Of a stretch of 64,000 nt of DNA, positions 7,870 through 17,518 are shown in pieces. Made by a program: the position numbers and the translations under genes. The first letter of the stretch is position 1. Each line of letters starts with the position of its first letter. Location of the stretch: positions 3,783,001 through 3,847,000 of the forward strand of contig NZ_AP026966.1 in NCBI RefSeq assembly GCF_027923905.1. The letters run 5' to 3'. This stretch comes from Massilia varians (GTDB lineage Bacteria; Pseudomonadota; Gammaproteobacteria; Burkholderiales; Burkholderiaceae_D). The notes beneath the pieces were generated by a model. It had not been told where the DNA came from. It did not search any database and saw only the letters and a list, made by a program, of their open reading frames with translations.

Positions 7870-10788
7870 TTAGAACTTGTACTCGACCGACATGCGGTAG
7901 ACACGGCCCATCATGTCCGCCAGGCTGGTGAGGTAACCGCCGCTGTAGATCGTGTTGGCGGTCAGCGGTGGCCACTCTTCCGTGATGTTGTTCACGCCCA
8001 GCGACACGGTGGTGTTCTTGATGCCGGTATAGCGCACGTTCAGGTTGAACTGGCTATACGATTCCACTTCAGTCAGGTTCGATCCGGCACGCGGGGTCAG
8101 GTCGGTCAGCGCGGTGTTGAAACGCTGCGACAGGGTGGCGCGCCACGGGCCGGTGCTGTAAGTCACCGCCGCGGTGTACTTCCAGCGCGGGTTCACCTGC
8201 GGCATGCCGGCCAGGCCCGAGTTCGGACCGGCGCTGCCGAAGCGGCCGTCGTTGGTGATGATGCCGACGTTGCTGTTCCACGCGCCGCCCGCCTCGCTCT
8301 GGAACTCGTACTTGTGGTACCAGGTCGCATCCAGTTTCGCGTCGAAGGTGCCGAAGCTGGTCTTCGGGAAGCGGTAGCTGCCCGAGATGTCGGCGCCGCG
8401 GATGCGGGTCTGGCCGCGGTTGGCCTGGCTGGCGATGATGTAGTCGATCGTGCCGTCGGCGCGGCGGTTGATGACGCTCTCGTACTTGGCCGGGTTCTGC
8501 TGGATCTCGGCGATCGAGACCGCGCCCAGCACGTCACGCAGCTTCAGGCCCCAGTAGTCGACCGTCAGCGACAGGTTCTTGATCGGCTCCAGGCCGATGC
8601 CGACGTTGAAGCCGCGCGATTTTTCCGGCTTCAGGTGGGTGTTGTTGGGCGACTTGGTCCAGTAGTTGGTCAGGACGTTGCAGACCTGGTCGGCGGTATA
8701 GCCCGAGGACGGCGTACCGGTGCCCGGCTCCAGCGGACGGCTGCTGCGGCACAGGACCGGGTCGTCCATCAGCTGGCTGCGCACTTCCGGGGTCGGGTTC
8801 TGGATGTCCATGATCGACGGCGCGCGGAAGCCGCTCGACACCGAGGCGCGCAGCACCATCTGCTGCATCGGCGCCCAGCGGGTCGCCAGCGCCGGGTTGA
8901 CGGTGGTCTGGTCCAGGTCGTCGTAGCGGTCGGCACGGACGGAACCGTTGACCAGCCAGGTCTTGGTGATCGGCGCGTCGATCTCGAACATCAGCGAGGA
9001 GATCTTGCGCTGGAGCTTCTTGGCCACGCCCTGCGGGGTTTCGCCCACCAGGTCGGACTGCACCACGTTGCCGGAAGCGTCGATGTTGTAGCTGCCGTCA
9101 GCGCGCTTGTACACGAAGTCGAGCGGCGCATTGTGGGTGCGCGCCGAGTCTTCGCGCAGTTCGCCCGACACCGCCAGCACCATGTCGCCGCCGCCGAGGG
9201 TCCAGACCGGACGGGTGACGGTGGCGTCGACGCTCTTGTTGAAGGCCTTGTTCAGCCGGTAGGTATAGTCCTCGGCCTGGATGCTGCGCAGGTACTGCAG
9301 GCCCGCCGCGTCCTGCGGACCGAAGGGGTTCAGGATGCCCTGGTCGAAGCCGGCCTGCGCCTTGCTGTACAGGATGTAGCCTTCGCCCACGCGGGTGTCG
9401 CGCTTGGAACGGCCGTAGTTCGCGCCGAGGCGGTAGTCCCAGCCCATCACCTCGCCTTCGAGCGACAGCACGACGCGGTCGTTGCCCTGCTCGTCGTTGC
9501 GGTAGGCCGGTCCGAGTTCGCCCGGGCCCCACTGGAAGTAGATGGTGCGGTTGTTCATGTTCAGCGGCGTCGCCGCGCCCGGGGTCTTGGCCGGGTCGAT
9601 GAACATGGCCGGGGTGTTGGCGCCGGTGTTGCTGCCGACGACCTGCGGCAGCGGCGTGATGCCCTTGCCCGGGTAGAAGCGGCTGGTGGCCGGCATCGAG
9701 TAGGTGGTGAACGGCTGGGTTGCGTTCGGCACCTGCATGCCGCGGAACTTCTGCACGGTGAATGCGGAATGCAGCACGTCGAGGTCGAGCTTGTGGCCAC
9801 CCGCCAGGTTCCAGCTGGCGCGGCCGGCGACGGTGGTGATCTCGCTGCCGTCGGTGACGGCGTTCCAGAACAGCGGATTGCGGATGCAGCCCGGCGCATA
9901 GACCGGCGGAGTCGCCAGGCTGTTGTTGCCGAGGGTCTGCAGCGACCATGGCGAATCGCAGCCGGTGGCGAAGTTCGGGTTGTAGTTGGAGTTGGCGTTG
10001 CGGGCGAAGCCGAAGTTGGCCAGCGGGTTCGGGTTGCGCGCGTCCGGCGTGATGCCCAGGCCCAGGCTGCGCAGCACGGCCGGATCATGCTGTTCCGGAC
10101 GGTCGCCCTGGAACAGCGCATCCTTCTTCTGGTGGTCGATGGCGATGTAGGCGTTCCAGCCTTCCTGGTTCAGGTCACCCCAGCCGAAGATGCCGCCGAT
10201 GCTCTTGGTGCGGCCGCCGCCGCTCAGTTCCGGACGGGCATATTCGGCCTTGATCGCGCCGCCCTGGTAGCCGCGCTTGGTCCAGTAGTTCTGGACGCCG
10301 CCGATCGCATCGGCGCCGTAGATCGAGGCGCCTCCGCCGTTGAGGGTCTCGACGCGCTCCAGCGCCATGCGCGGGATCACGTTGACCGAGACGTACTGGT
10401 CCTGCAGCGGCTCGTTCGCCAGGCGGCGGCCGTTCAGCAGGGTCAGGGTGCGCATCGGGCCGAGGCCGCGCAGGTTGGTCACGGGGCCGGCCGCGCCGGA
10501 GTTGGTGCCGAGCGACAGCGATTGCGGCTGCTCCAGCACGAAGTCCTTGAGTTCGGTATGGCCGCGGGCTTCCAGTTCCTGGGCCTTGACGGTGGTGACG
10601 GGATTCGTGCCCTCGTCATCGACACGGCGGATCAGCGAGCCGGTCACCACCACCGCCTGCACGGCTGGCGTCGACGACGGGGCTTCGGTGTTCTGCGCCT
10701 GCGCCTGGTTCGCCAGCTGGAACAGCGCCAGGCTCACCGCGGTTGCCAGCTGGGCTCGGCGTGGGGTGGGAGCAAAGTACGGGTTCAT
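7870..10788 (-). CDS. TonB-dependent receptor (probable oligosaccharide uptake)
   Basis: A 972-residue outer-membrane receptor: signal peptide (residues 1-32, ending AQAQ), a TonB-box-like VQAVVVTGSLIRR, a plug domain (about 50-190, with LLNGRRLAN and IYGADAIGGVQNYWTKRG), then a long beta-barrel ending in VEYKF with the terminal aromatic residue needed for barrel assembly. The GSLIRR plug is typical of the large Caulobacter/Xanthomonas-type receptors for plant oligosaccharides. Because pectate lyase lies directly downstream, oligogalacturonides are the likely ligand (inference). GGAG precedes the ATG. The promoter carries a FadR-type operator. Confidence 0.92.
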   Translation of the reverse strand: MNPYFAPTPRRAQLATAVSLALFQLANQAQAQNTEAPSSTPAVQAVVVTGSLIRRVDDEGTNPVTTVKAQELEARGHTELKDFVLEQPQSLSLGTNSGAAGPVTNLRGLGPMRTLTLLNGRRLANEPLQDQYVSVNVIPRMALERVETLNGGGASIYGADAIGGVQNYWTKRGYQGGAIKAEYARPELSGGGRTKSIGGIFGWGDLNQEGWNAYIAIDHQKKDALFQGDRPEQHDPAVLRSLGLGITPDARNPNPLANFGFARNANSNYNPNFATGCDSPWSLQTLGNNSLATPPVYAPGCIRNPLFWNAVTDGSEITTVAGRASWNLAGGHKLDLDVLHSAFTVQKFRGMQVPNATQPFTTYSMPATSRFYPGKGITPLPQVVGSNTGANTPAMFIDPAKTPGAATPLNMNNRTIYFQWGPGELGPAYRNDEQGNDRVVLSLEGEVMGWDYRLGANYGRSKRDTRVGEGYILYSKAQAGFDQGILNPFGPQDAAGLQYLRSIQAEDYTYRLNKAFNKSVDATVTRPVWTLGGGDMVLAVSGELREDSARTHNAPLDFVYKRADGSYNIDASGNVVQSDLVGETPQGVAKKLQRKISSLMFEIDAPITKTWLVNGSVRADRYDDLDQTTVNPALATRWAPMQQMVLRASVSSGFRAPSIMDIQNPTPEVRSQLMDDPVLCRSSRPLEPGTGTPSSGYTADQVCNVLTNYWTKSPNNTHLKPEKSRGFNVGIGLEPIKNLSLTVDYWGLKLRDVLGAVSIAEIQQNPAKYESVINRRADGTIDYIIASQANRGQTRIRGADISGSYRFPKTSFGTFDAKLDATWYHKYEFQSEAGGAWNSNVGIITNDGRFGSAGPNSGLAGMPQVNPRWKYTAAVTYSTGPWRATLSQRFNTALTDLTPRAGSNLTEVESYSQFNLNVRYTGIKNTTVSLGVNNITEEWPPLTANTIYSGGYLTSLADMMGRVYRMSVEYKF

Positions 10789-11188
10789 TCACGTCTCCTA
10801 TCTTTTTTCTAAGAATTGATATGACCACACTACTGATTGGTCAGGCCACCCGACACTAAATCGAAGCAGCTTGCCAGAATTCCGGAACCTGTCTTTGCAG
10901 GTTTTACAAGGATTGATATGACCGGATTATAAAGTGGTCGGACCACTTTTTTGCAAGATATATTTACCGCACTGCGAGCCGGATGAAAAAAATTCGTCCC
11001 GTGAGCGCAAACTGTTGCGATTTGGTAACGGAAAATGCGGTTTTTGCAGCGAAAGCGATCGACCAAAGGCGGTTTTTTGTCCAACCAATCCAAAAACCGG
11101 TCTTGCCAATTTGAAGCAATCGCGCCACCATAGGGCGAGCCTGCGGCTGTGGACGCCAATGGCGCTACAACAAGACTGGAGACAAAGC
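10789..11188. other. 400-bp divergent regulatory gap
   Basis: No gene is seen. The stretch holds the TonB receptor promoter with its FadR-type palindrome, extra TGGTC/GACCA half-sites (10823-10848), and a direct repeat ATTGATATGACC at 10815-10826 and 10912-10923. The part nearest the plus-strand oxidoreductase (10960-11180) contains an open plus-strand frame that I read as non-coding leader, since the Tat-type protein start and its ribosome site lie at 11189. Confidence 0.6.
10926..10956 (-). promoter_or_regulatory. Promoter with FadR/GntR-type operator in the spacer
   Basis: Minus-strand -35 TTGCAA (10956-10951), 19-bp spacer and -10 TATAAT (10931-10926). The spacer is filled by a perfect 19-bp palindrome AAAGTGGTC-G-GACCACTTT (10931-10949) matching the FadR-subfamily pattern TGGTCNGACCA. 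A one-mismatch copy TGGTCAGGCCA lies at 10838-10848. Placement between -35 and -10 implies repression of the receptor-lyase operon. No GntR gene is in the window. Confidence 0.75.
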
Positions 11189-12646
<1,458 letters not shown>

Positions 12647-12670
12647 TCAGTCCAACATCGTAGGATTACA

Positions 12671-12770
12671 GTAGGGTGGACGGCTTCGCCGTCTGCGCGT
12701 CCAACCAGAACACGCGTCCTTGTAACGCAAGCCGGAGTCGAACGCGCGGACGGCAGAGCCGTCCACCTAC
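12671..12770. repeat. Paired-arm GTAGGGTGGACGGC repeat, copy 1
   Basis: Left arm begins GTAGGGTGGACGGC-TTC-GCCGTC. The right arm is the inverted form (GACGGCAGAGCCGTCCACCTAC, ending at 12770). Each arm folds on its own and the two arms can also pair with each other, as in REP/BIME elements. It ends 2 bp before the stop codon of the minus-strand TonB receptor. Confidence 0.8.
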
Positions 12771-12772
12771 GT

Positions 12773-14752
12773 TTACAGATCCACTGACAAATAGGCCGAC
12801 GCCAGGCGCCCGTTGATCACGTCATAGGCGCCGGCGCCGCGCAGCTCCCAGCCGTAGGTATCGAACACATTGTTCACCGCGACCCGCAGCGAGGCCGGCT
12901 GCTGCCCCAGCGTGAAGCGGTAGCGGCCGCTGAGCGCCACCAGGGTGCGCGCGGGAATCGCGACCCGGTTGTCGACGGTGGCGGTGATGGCGCCGCTGTG
13001 CGAGGCCGTCATGTCCAGCGACAGCCCCTCCACCCAGGGCGTGCGCCAGTCCAGGTTCAGCTCCGCGCTGCGCCGGCTCATGCCGACCGGGCGCTCGCCC
13101 ACCCGTCCCAGGCGCACCCCTTCGCCGGTGGCGCGCGGCCGCGACAGGACCGCGCCGGCCACCACGTTCAGGCGCGGCGTGAGGGCGCCGGCCAGCGACA
13201 GCTCCACGCCGCGGTTCTGCACGTCGCCCAGCTGCGCGTAGCGGTTGCCGGCGTCGAAGTTGAAGTAGGGCTTGCGCAGGTCGAACATGGTGGCGACCAG
13301 CTTGATCTCCGGGCTCCATGCGTAACGCAGCCCGAGGTCGCCCTGGGTGGTGCGGATCGCCGGCAGCAGCTCGTTGCGGTTGAGCGCGTTGCTGGGCGCC
13401 ACCCCGCTCTCTTCCAGCCCGCGCGTGAAGCTGCCGAAGGCCACCAGCTTCGGGCCGAGATGGCTGGCGGCGGTCAGGTTGTACAGCCAGGGCTTGTCCT
13501 CGGCGGTGGCGAGCGGCAGTCCCGGCTTGTGCAGGCGCTTGCGGTAGTCGGTCTTTTGCAGGCTGAAGCCGATCTCGCCGACATCGCGCCAGCGCCCGTC
13601 GTAAGCGACTCCGCCGGTCCACTGGCGGGTGCGGTCGCGGGTCTGGGCGCCGAACACGAAGGCCGGCTCGGGCGCGGTGTAGGGGGCGTCGATCGTGGTG
13701 CGGCCGAGGTCGAAGGCTTGCGAGCCGTCGTAGCGGCGCTGGCGGTCGCGCCCGCGCACGCTGAAGTGCAGATGGTGCAGGCGCGGCCCCTCGGCCAGCA
13801 CCCGCGTGGCGCGCAGTTCGCCGCTGGTGGAGGCATTTTCCGCCGGCGGATCGACGATCAGGCGCCGGTTCGCGCTGCCATCCGGGGTCACGCCGCTGAG
13901 CAGGTGGGTGAAGGCGCGGTGGTCGTTGTACAGCGAGCGGAACACGCCGGCGCGGACGGTCCAGTCGTCCCCGGCCTTCAGCGTGGCCAGGCCGCCGTAG
14001 TTCATCGCGGTGGTGCGAAAGTCGGCCCACTCCGGACCATTGAAACGGCGGCGCTCGATACACGGCGGCAGGTGGCTGCCGGCCGGCAGGAAGCTCGGCG
14101 CCTTTTCGTCGTCATAGGTTTCGGCGCGGTGCCAGAACGGGACGATCTCGAGCGCCGCGCCTGGCTGCCAGCGCAGGCTCAAGGCGGCATTGCGGTAGCG
14201 CGAGTCGGTTCCGTTGGGGTACTCGTTGGCGCCGGCGGCGCCGCCGATGCCCAGGTTCAGGCCGCGCGCCAGCGGCAGTTCGCCGTCGGCCTCGGCGTAG
14301 ACGCCGCCATAGCTGTCGCCTCCCGTCACCAGGGCCAGCCTGGCCCGCTCGCCCGGCTTGCGGAAGCTGTAGTCGACGATGCCGGTCGGCGCCGGGAAAG
14401 GATAGCCCTGGGCCGAGATGCCGACCCGGATGTTGGTGGCGCGCCGGATGCGCGGTGTGAGTCCCCAGACCTGGTCGAAGTACAGGCCCTCGATGCGCGC
14501 ATTGCCCGCCGCGACCGGCGAGAAGCCGCGCATGCTCGACGAGTTGTACAGGCCGATGGTCTCGCGCCCGACGCTAGTGCCGAAGGCATCCTCGGCCTGG
14601 CGCATCACGTTTTCATCGGCCCGTCCATGCAGCTGCGCGGTGCCGGGCATGGCCGGCTCGGCGGGCTGGGTGGCGGCCGCAGGAGTGGTCTGCGCCCAGG
14701 CGGGCGCCGCGGCCAGGGCCAGCAGGAGGGTCGAACGCGGGATCTTCAGCAT
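12773..14752 (-). CDS. TonB-dependent receptor
   Basis: A 659-residue outer-membrane receptor with a signal peptide (residues 1-20, ending AWAQ), a plug domain (about 45-160, containing SSSMRGFSPVAAGNARIEGLYFDQ) and a beta-barrel ending AYLSVDL. The short length and the plug style resemble siderophore or small-ligand receptors rather than the large oligosaccharide type upstream. The ligand is unknown. It is monocistronic, with a repeat element just after its stop and two palindromes upstream that it shares with the divergent permease gene. Confidence 0.87.
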   Translation of the reverse strand: MLKIPRSTLLLALAAAPAWAQTTPAAATQPAEPAMPGTAQLHGRADENVMRQAEDAFGTSVGRETIGLYNSSSMRGFSPVAAGNARIEGLYFDQVWGLTPRIRRATNIRVGISAQGYPFPAPTGIVDYSFRKPGERARLALVTGGDSYGGVYAEADGELPLARGLNLGIGGAAGANEYPNGTDSRYRNAALSLRWQPGAALEIVPFWHRAETYDDEKAPSFLPAGSHLPPCIERRRFNGPEWADFRTTAMNYGGLATLKAGDDWTVRAGVFRSLYNDHRAFTHLLSGVTPDGSANRRLIVDPPAENASTSGELRATRVLAEGPRLHHLHFSVRGRDRQRRYDGSQAFDLGRTTIDAPYTAPEPAFVFGAQTRDRTRQWTGGVAYDGRWRDVGEIGFSLQKTDYRKRLHKPGLPLATAEDKPWLYNLTAASHLGPKLVAFGSFTRGLEESGVAPSNALNRNELLPAIRTTQGDLGLRYAWSPEIKLVATMFDLRKPYFNFDAGNRYAQLGDVQNRGVELSLAGALTPRLNVVAGAVLSRPRATGEGVRLGRVGERPVGMSRRSAELNLDWRTPWVEGLSLDMTASHSGAITATVDNRVAIPARTLVALSGRYRFTLGQQPASLRVAVNNVFDTYGWELRGAGAYDVINGRLASAYLSVDL

Positions 14753-14790
14753 GAGGCAATGCGCAAGTCGGAAAGCCGGGCATTATCCAG

Positions 14791-14852
14791 TATTGATAGG
14801 CTACTATCAATAAGACTCATGGTCTTTCAATGTTGATAGAGTATTATCGACA
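14791..14852. promoter_or_regulatory. Two spaced palindromic operators
   Basis: A perfect inverted repeat TATTGATAG-GCTA-CTATCAATA (14791-14812) is followed by a related imperfect copy TGTTGATAG-AGTA-TTATCGACA (14831-14852). The centres are 40 bp apart, about four helical turns, between the divergent TonB receptor and AI-2E permease genes. The controlling protein is unknown; the pattern does not match a Fur box. Confidence 0.65.
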
Positions 14853-14878
14853 CCATCCTTGAACTCCGGGCATTCCTA

Positions 14879-15937
14879 ATGACGCAATTCACGCTGCCGC
14901 AAAACTCCTTCCTGCTCCTGCTGGGCGCGGTCACCCTCGCCTTTTTCTGGATCCTGCTGCCCTTCTCCGGCGCCGTCTTCTGGGGCGTGGTGCTGGCGAT
15001 CGTGTTCGCGCCCGTGTACGAGCGCCTGCTGGCGTGGTTCAAAGGGCGCGCCAACATCGCGGCCTTCGCCACCCTGATGCTGATCGTCCTGATGGTGATC
15101 CTGCCCCTGATCCTGATCGCCGCCGCGCTGGCCGACCAGGCCCTCGCGCTGTACAACATGGTCAGCGCCGGCAACCTCGACTTCGACGCCATGCTGCGCC
15201 GCGTGGTGGCGGGCCTGCCCGACTGGGCCGCCTCCCTGTTCGACCGCTACCAGTCGACCATCATGGCGACCGTGCAGGACAAGCTCAGCGCCGGCGTCGC
15301 CCAGGCGAGCCAGCTGGCGGCGCGCTATGCGGTCGGCTTCGGGCGCAATGCGCTCAACTTCGTGGTCAGCATGACCGTGATGCTCTACCTGCTGTTCTTC
15401 CTGTTCCGCGACGGCCGCACCATCGCGGCGCGCATCAAGCGCGCGGTGCCGCTCGACTCGCACTACAAGAAACCCCTGTTCGACAAGTTCGTGACCGTGA
15501 TCCGCGCCACCGTGAAGGGCAACGTGCTGGTGGCGGTGGCCCAGGGCACCCTGGGCGGCCTGATCTTCTGGTTCCTGGACGTCCCCGGGCCGGTGCTGTG
15601 GGGCGTGGTGATGAGCTTCCTGTCGCTGCTGCCGGCGGTGGGCGCGGCCATCATCTGGGGACCGGTGGCGGCCTACTTCCTGTTCACGGGCTCGGTCACG
15701 CAAGGGGTGGTGCTGGCCTTGTACGGCGTGCTGGTGATCGGCCTGGTGGACAACCTGCTGCGCCCCATCCTGGTAGGCAAGGACACCAAGCTGCCGGACT
15801 ACCTGGTGCTGCTGTCCACGCTCGGCGGCATGGCGCTGTTCGGCCTGAACGGCTTCGTGATCGGGCCGGTGGTCGCGGCCCTGTTCATCTCGGCCTGGAG
15901 CCTGTTCGCGCGCGCCGACGAATTCCAGGGGGAGTGA
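14879..15937 (+). CDS. AI-2E family transporter (PerM/TqsA-like permease)
   Basis: A 352-residue inner-membrane protein with about eight hydrophobic segments in the PerM layout: a hydrophobic pair at residues 12-60, a soluble helical middle (about 95-165), then further helices. A conserved C-terminal part includes GAAIIWGPVAAYFLFTGS and NLLRPILVGKDTKLPDYLVLLSTLGG (about 260-330). Members export small molecules or act as antiporters; the AI-2 name does not prove an autoinducer substrate. Divergent from the second TonB receptor and ends just before the converging lipoprotein gene. Confidence 0.88.
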   Translation: MTQFTLPQNSFLLLLGAVTLAFFWILLPFSGAVFWGVVLAIVFAPVYERLLAWFKGRANIAAFATLMLIVLMVILPLILIAAALADQALALYNMVSAGNLDFDAMLRRVVAGLPDWAASLFDRYQSTIMATVQDKLSAGVAQASQLAARYAVGFGRNALNFVVSMTVMLYLLFFLFRDGRTIAARIKRAVPLDSHYKKPLFDKFVTVIRATVKGNVLVAVAQGTLGGLIFWFLDVPGPVLWGVVMSFLSLLPAVGAAIIWGPVAAYFLFTGSVTQGVVLALYGVLVIGLVDNLLRPILVGKDTKLPDYLVLLSTLGGMALFGLNGFVIGPVVAALFISAWSLFARADEFQGE

Positions 15938-15967
15938 AAGCGGCCCTGCGCGGCAGGGCCATCCAGC

Positions 15968-17224
15968 TCAGAAGTTCAGCGTGACGCTACGCGGGCAGTG
16001 GTCGCTGGTCTCGATGCGCTGGCCCGGCGCCTGCACCACGGCGGTCTTGCGCGAGCCGATGTCGGCCGGCTGGCGCGCCGCCAACGGGCCGCTCAGCACG
16101 ATGTGGTCCAGGCCCGAGAAGCCCTTGCAGCCGGCCTCGACGCCGGTCAGCGGAACCTGCTGGAGCGCGCGGCTGCCGTCGTTCAGCTCCTGCCACAGGT
16201 AGCGCGTGACCACCCGGCCATCCTGGTCCTGGGCCGGTACGCCGGACGGGTTGCTGCCGTCGGCGCGCACCTTGTCCGCGGGGATCCTCGCCGCGGCTTC
16301 CTCGTCGATGCGGCGGTTGAAGTCGCCCAGCAGGACGAAATCGGGGCTGTGCCTGGCCACGCCGTCGATCCAGCGCTCGAGCGGTGCGACCTGGCGGTTC
16401 AGGACCTTGCAGGCCGGAGCGGGATCGTCGAGCAGGCGGGCCTGGTAGATCGGGGTCGGCACGATGTTGGCGCAGCCGGACTTCAGGTGCACGTTCAAGA
16501 AGCTGATCGGGCGCCCCGCCACCTTCATCTCGAGCGCCAGGCCCGGGCGCACCTTGCGCGCTTGCGGATCGGCGGGATTGTCGACCACCGCCAGGCCGCT
16601 GTCCACCGTGCAGCGGGCATCGCTGCTCAGGCTGCGGTCCCAGGCGAAGGCCACGGTCTGGAAGCCCTCGTGCGGCGCGTCGCAGACGCCGAAGCGGCCG
16701 GCGTGGCGCCCGAGCACCTCCTTGATCACCTCGCTCGATCGCACTTCCTGGAAGGCGATCACGCGCACACCCTCTTTCTCGATCAGCCCGGCGACGGTCG
16801 CCTGCAGGCCGGCCAGCTTGGCCGCGTAGTCGGCGCCCGTCAAGGCCACCGGCGCACCGCGGCCCTGGTAGGCGTTACACGGCGCCATCATGGCCGACTG
16901 CGCGGGCCCGCCCGCCAGGCGCTCGGTATCGGCGACGCACTGGCGCGCCACCTTCGCGGCCTCCTCGGTGATGGCCCCCGTTCCCGGCTGGCGGCGCGGG
17001 CGCGTGTCGCACCAGGACACGGTCTTGCAGACGGCGTTCTGGCGATCGAAGTCCTGCTGCGAACCGGCCCAGGCCATGTTGAAGGAGGCGACGCCGATCT
17101 GGGATGTTGCCGGCGCCTTGGGTTGGACACCGGTCGGATTGGCGGCGCAGCCCGCCAGAGCGGCAAGCAGGGCGGCGGGGAGCGCGAGGCGGGTTGGTGT
17201 GAAGGTGGACAGCGTGCTTTTCAT
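15968..17224 (-). CDS. Endonuclease/exonuclease/phosphatase family lipoprotein
   Basis: A 418-residue protein with a lipoprotein signal (LLAALAGCAANP, lipobox Cys about residue 27). It contains a DNase I-like EEP domain: FNMAWAG near residue 50, FQEVRS about 165, NVHLKSGC about 245, LLGDFNRR about 315 and a terminal SDHCP. These are the metal and catalytic positions of Mg-dependent phosphodiesterases. The start is placed at ATG 17224 because the lipoprotein signal begins there; the frame stays open to 17302. Role is probably degradation of extracellular or periplasmic nucleic acid or phosphoester. Confidence 0.83.
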   Translation of the reverse strand: MKSTLSTFTPTRLALPAALLAALAGCAANPTGVQPKAPATSQIGVASFNMAWAGSQQDFDRQNAVCKTVSWCDTRPRRQPGTGAITEEAAKVARQCVADTERLAGGPAQSAMMAPCNAYQGRGAPVALTGADYAAKLAGLQATVAGLIEKEGVRVIAFQEVRSSEVIKEVLGRHAGRFGVCDAPHEGFQTVAFAWDRSLSSDARCTVDSGLAVVDNPADPQARKVRPGLALEMKVAGRPISFLNVHLKSGCANIVPTPIYQARLLDDPAPACKVLNRQVAPLERWIDGVARHSPDFVLLGDFNRRIDEEAAARIPADKVRADGSNPSGVPAQDQDGRVVTRYLWQELNDGSRALQQVPLTGVEAGCKGFSGLDHIVLSGPLAARQPADIGSRKTAVVQAPGQRIETSDHCPRSVTLNF

Positions 17225-17384
17225 CGTGAGGGCGTCTATCGTCAGTTGTGCGAGGGGAAACGGTGGATTATCGCGGAGTTCCCAGGCGGCGGCAATGCGC
17301 AAGGCTCGCCCCGCGCCAGAGTGAGCAGACGCTTGAAATAAATCGTGAGTTTTGGCACTAGAAAATTCACTAATTCTATAAAAC

Positions 17385-17426
17385 TTGATCTAGATCATTC
17401 TTTTCCATATAGCAATGAGATATCGT
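17385..17426 (+). promoter_or_regulatory. FNR/Anr-type box with class II spacing
   Basis: TTGAT-CTAG-ATCAT (17385-17398) matches the FNR/Anr consensus TTGATNNNNATCAA with one mismatch. A -10-like TATCGT lies at 17421-17426, which puts the box centre near -41.5, the classical activator position. A competing sigma-70 reading uses TTGATC and TATAGC (17408-17413) with 17-bp spacing. The target is the cyclic-di-GMP enzyme gene at 17519. Confidence 0.6.
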
Positions 17427-17518
17427 TGCGCCCGTCGTCAATCCACCCACATGCACGCGCGCCCGACACGGCGCCGTAGCCCGGCAGGCCCGCTGCCGGC
17501 ATCGCGTGCATTCAGTAC

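Noticed and set aside
7621-10812. Plus-strand open frame of 1063 codons opposite the TonB receptor
   Set aside because: Shadow frame; the receptor on the minus strand has signal peptide, plug and barrel signatures.
14791-14852. Fur box in the TonB receptor upstream region
   Set aside because: The palindrome lacks GATAAT hexamer repeats and has a 9-4-9 structure unlike the 19-bp Fur consensus.
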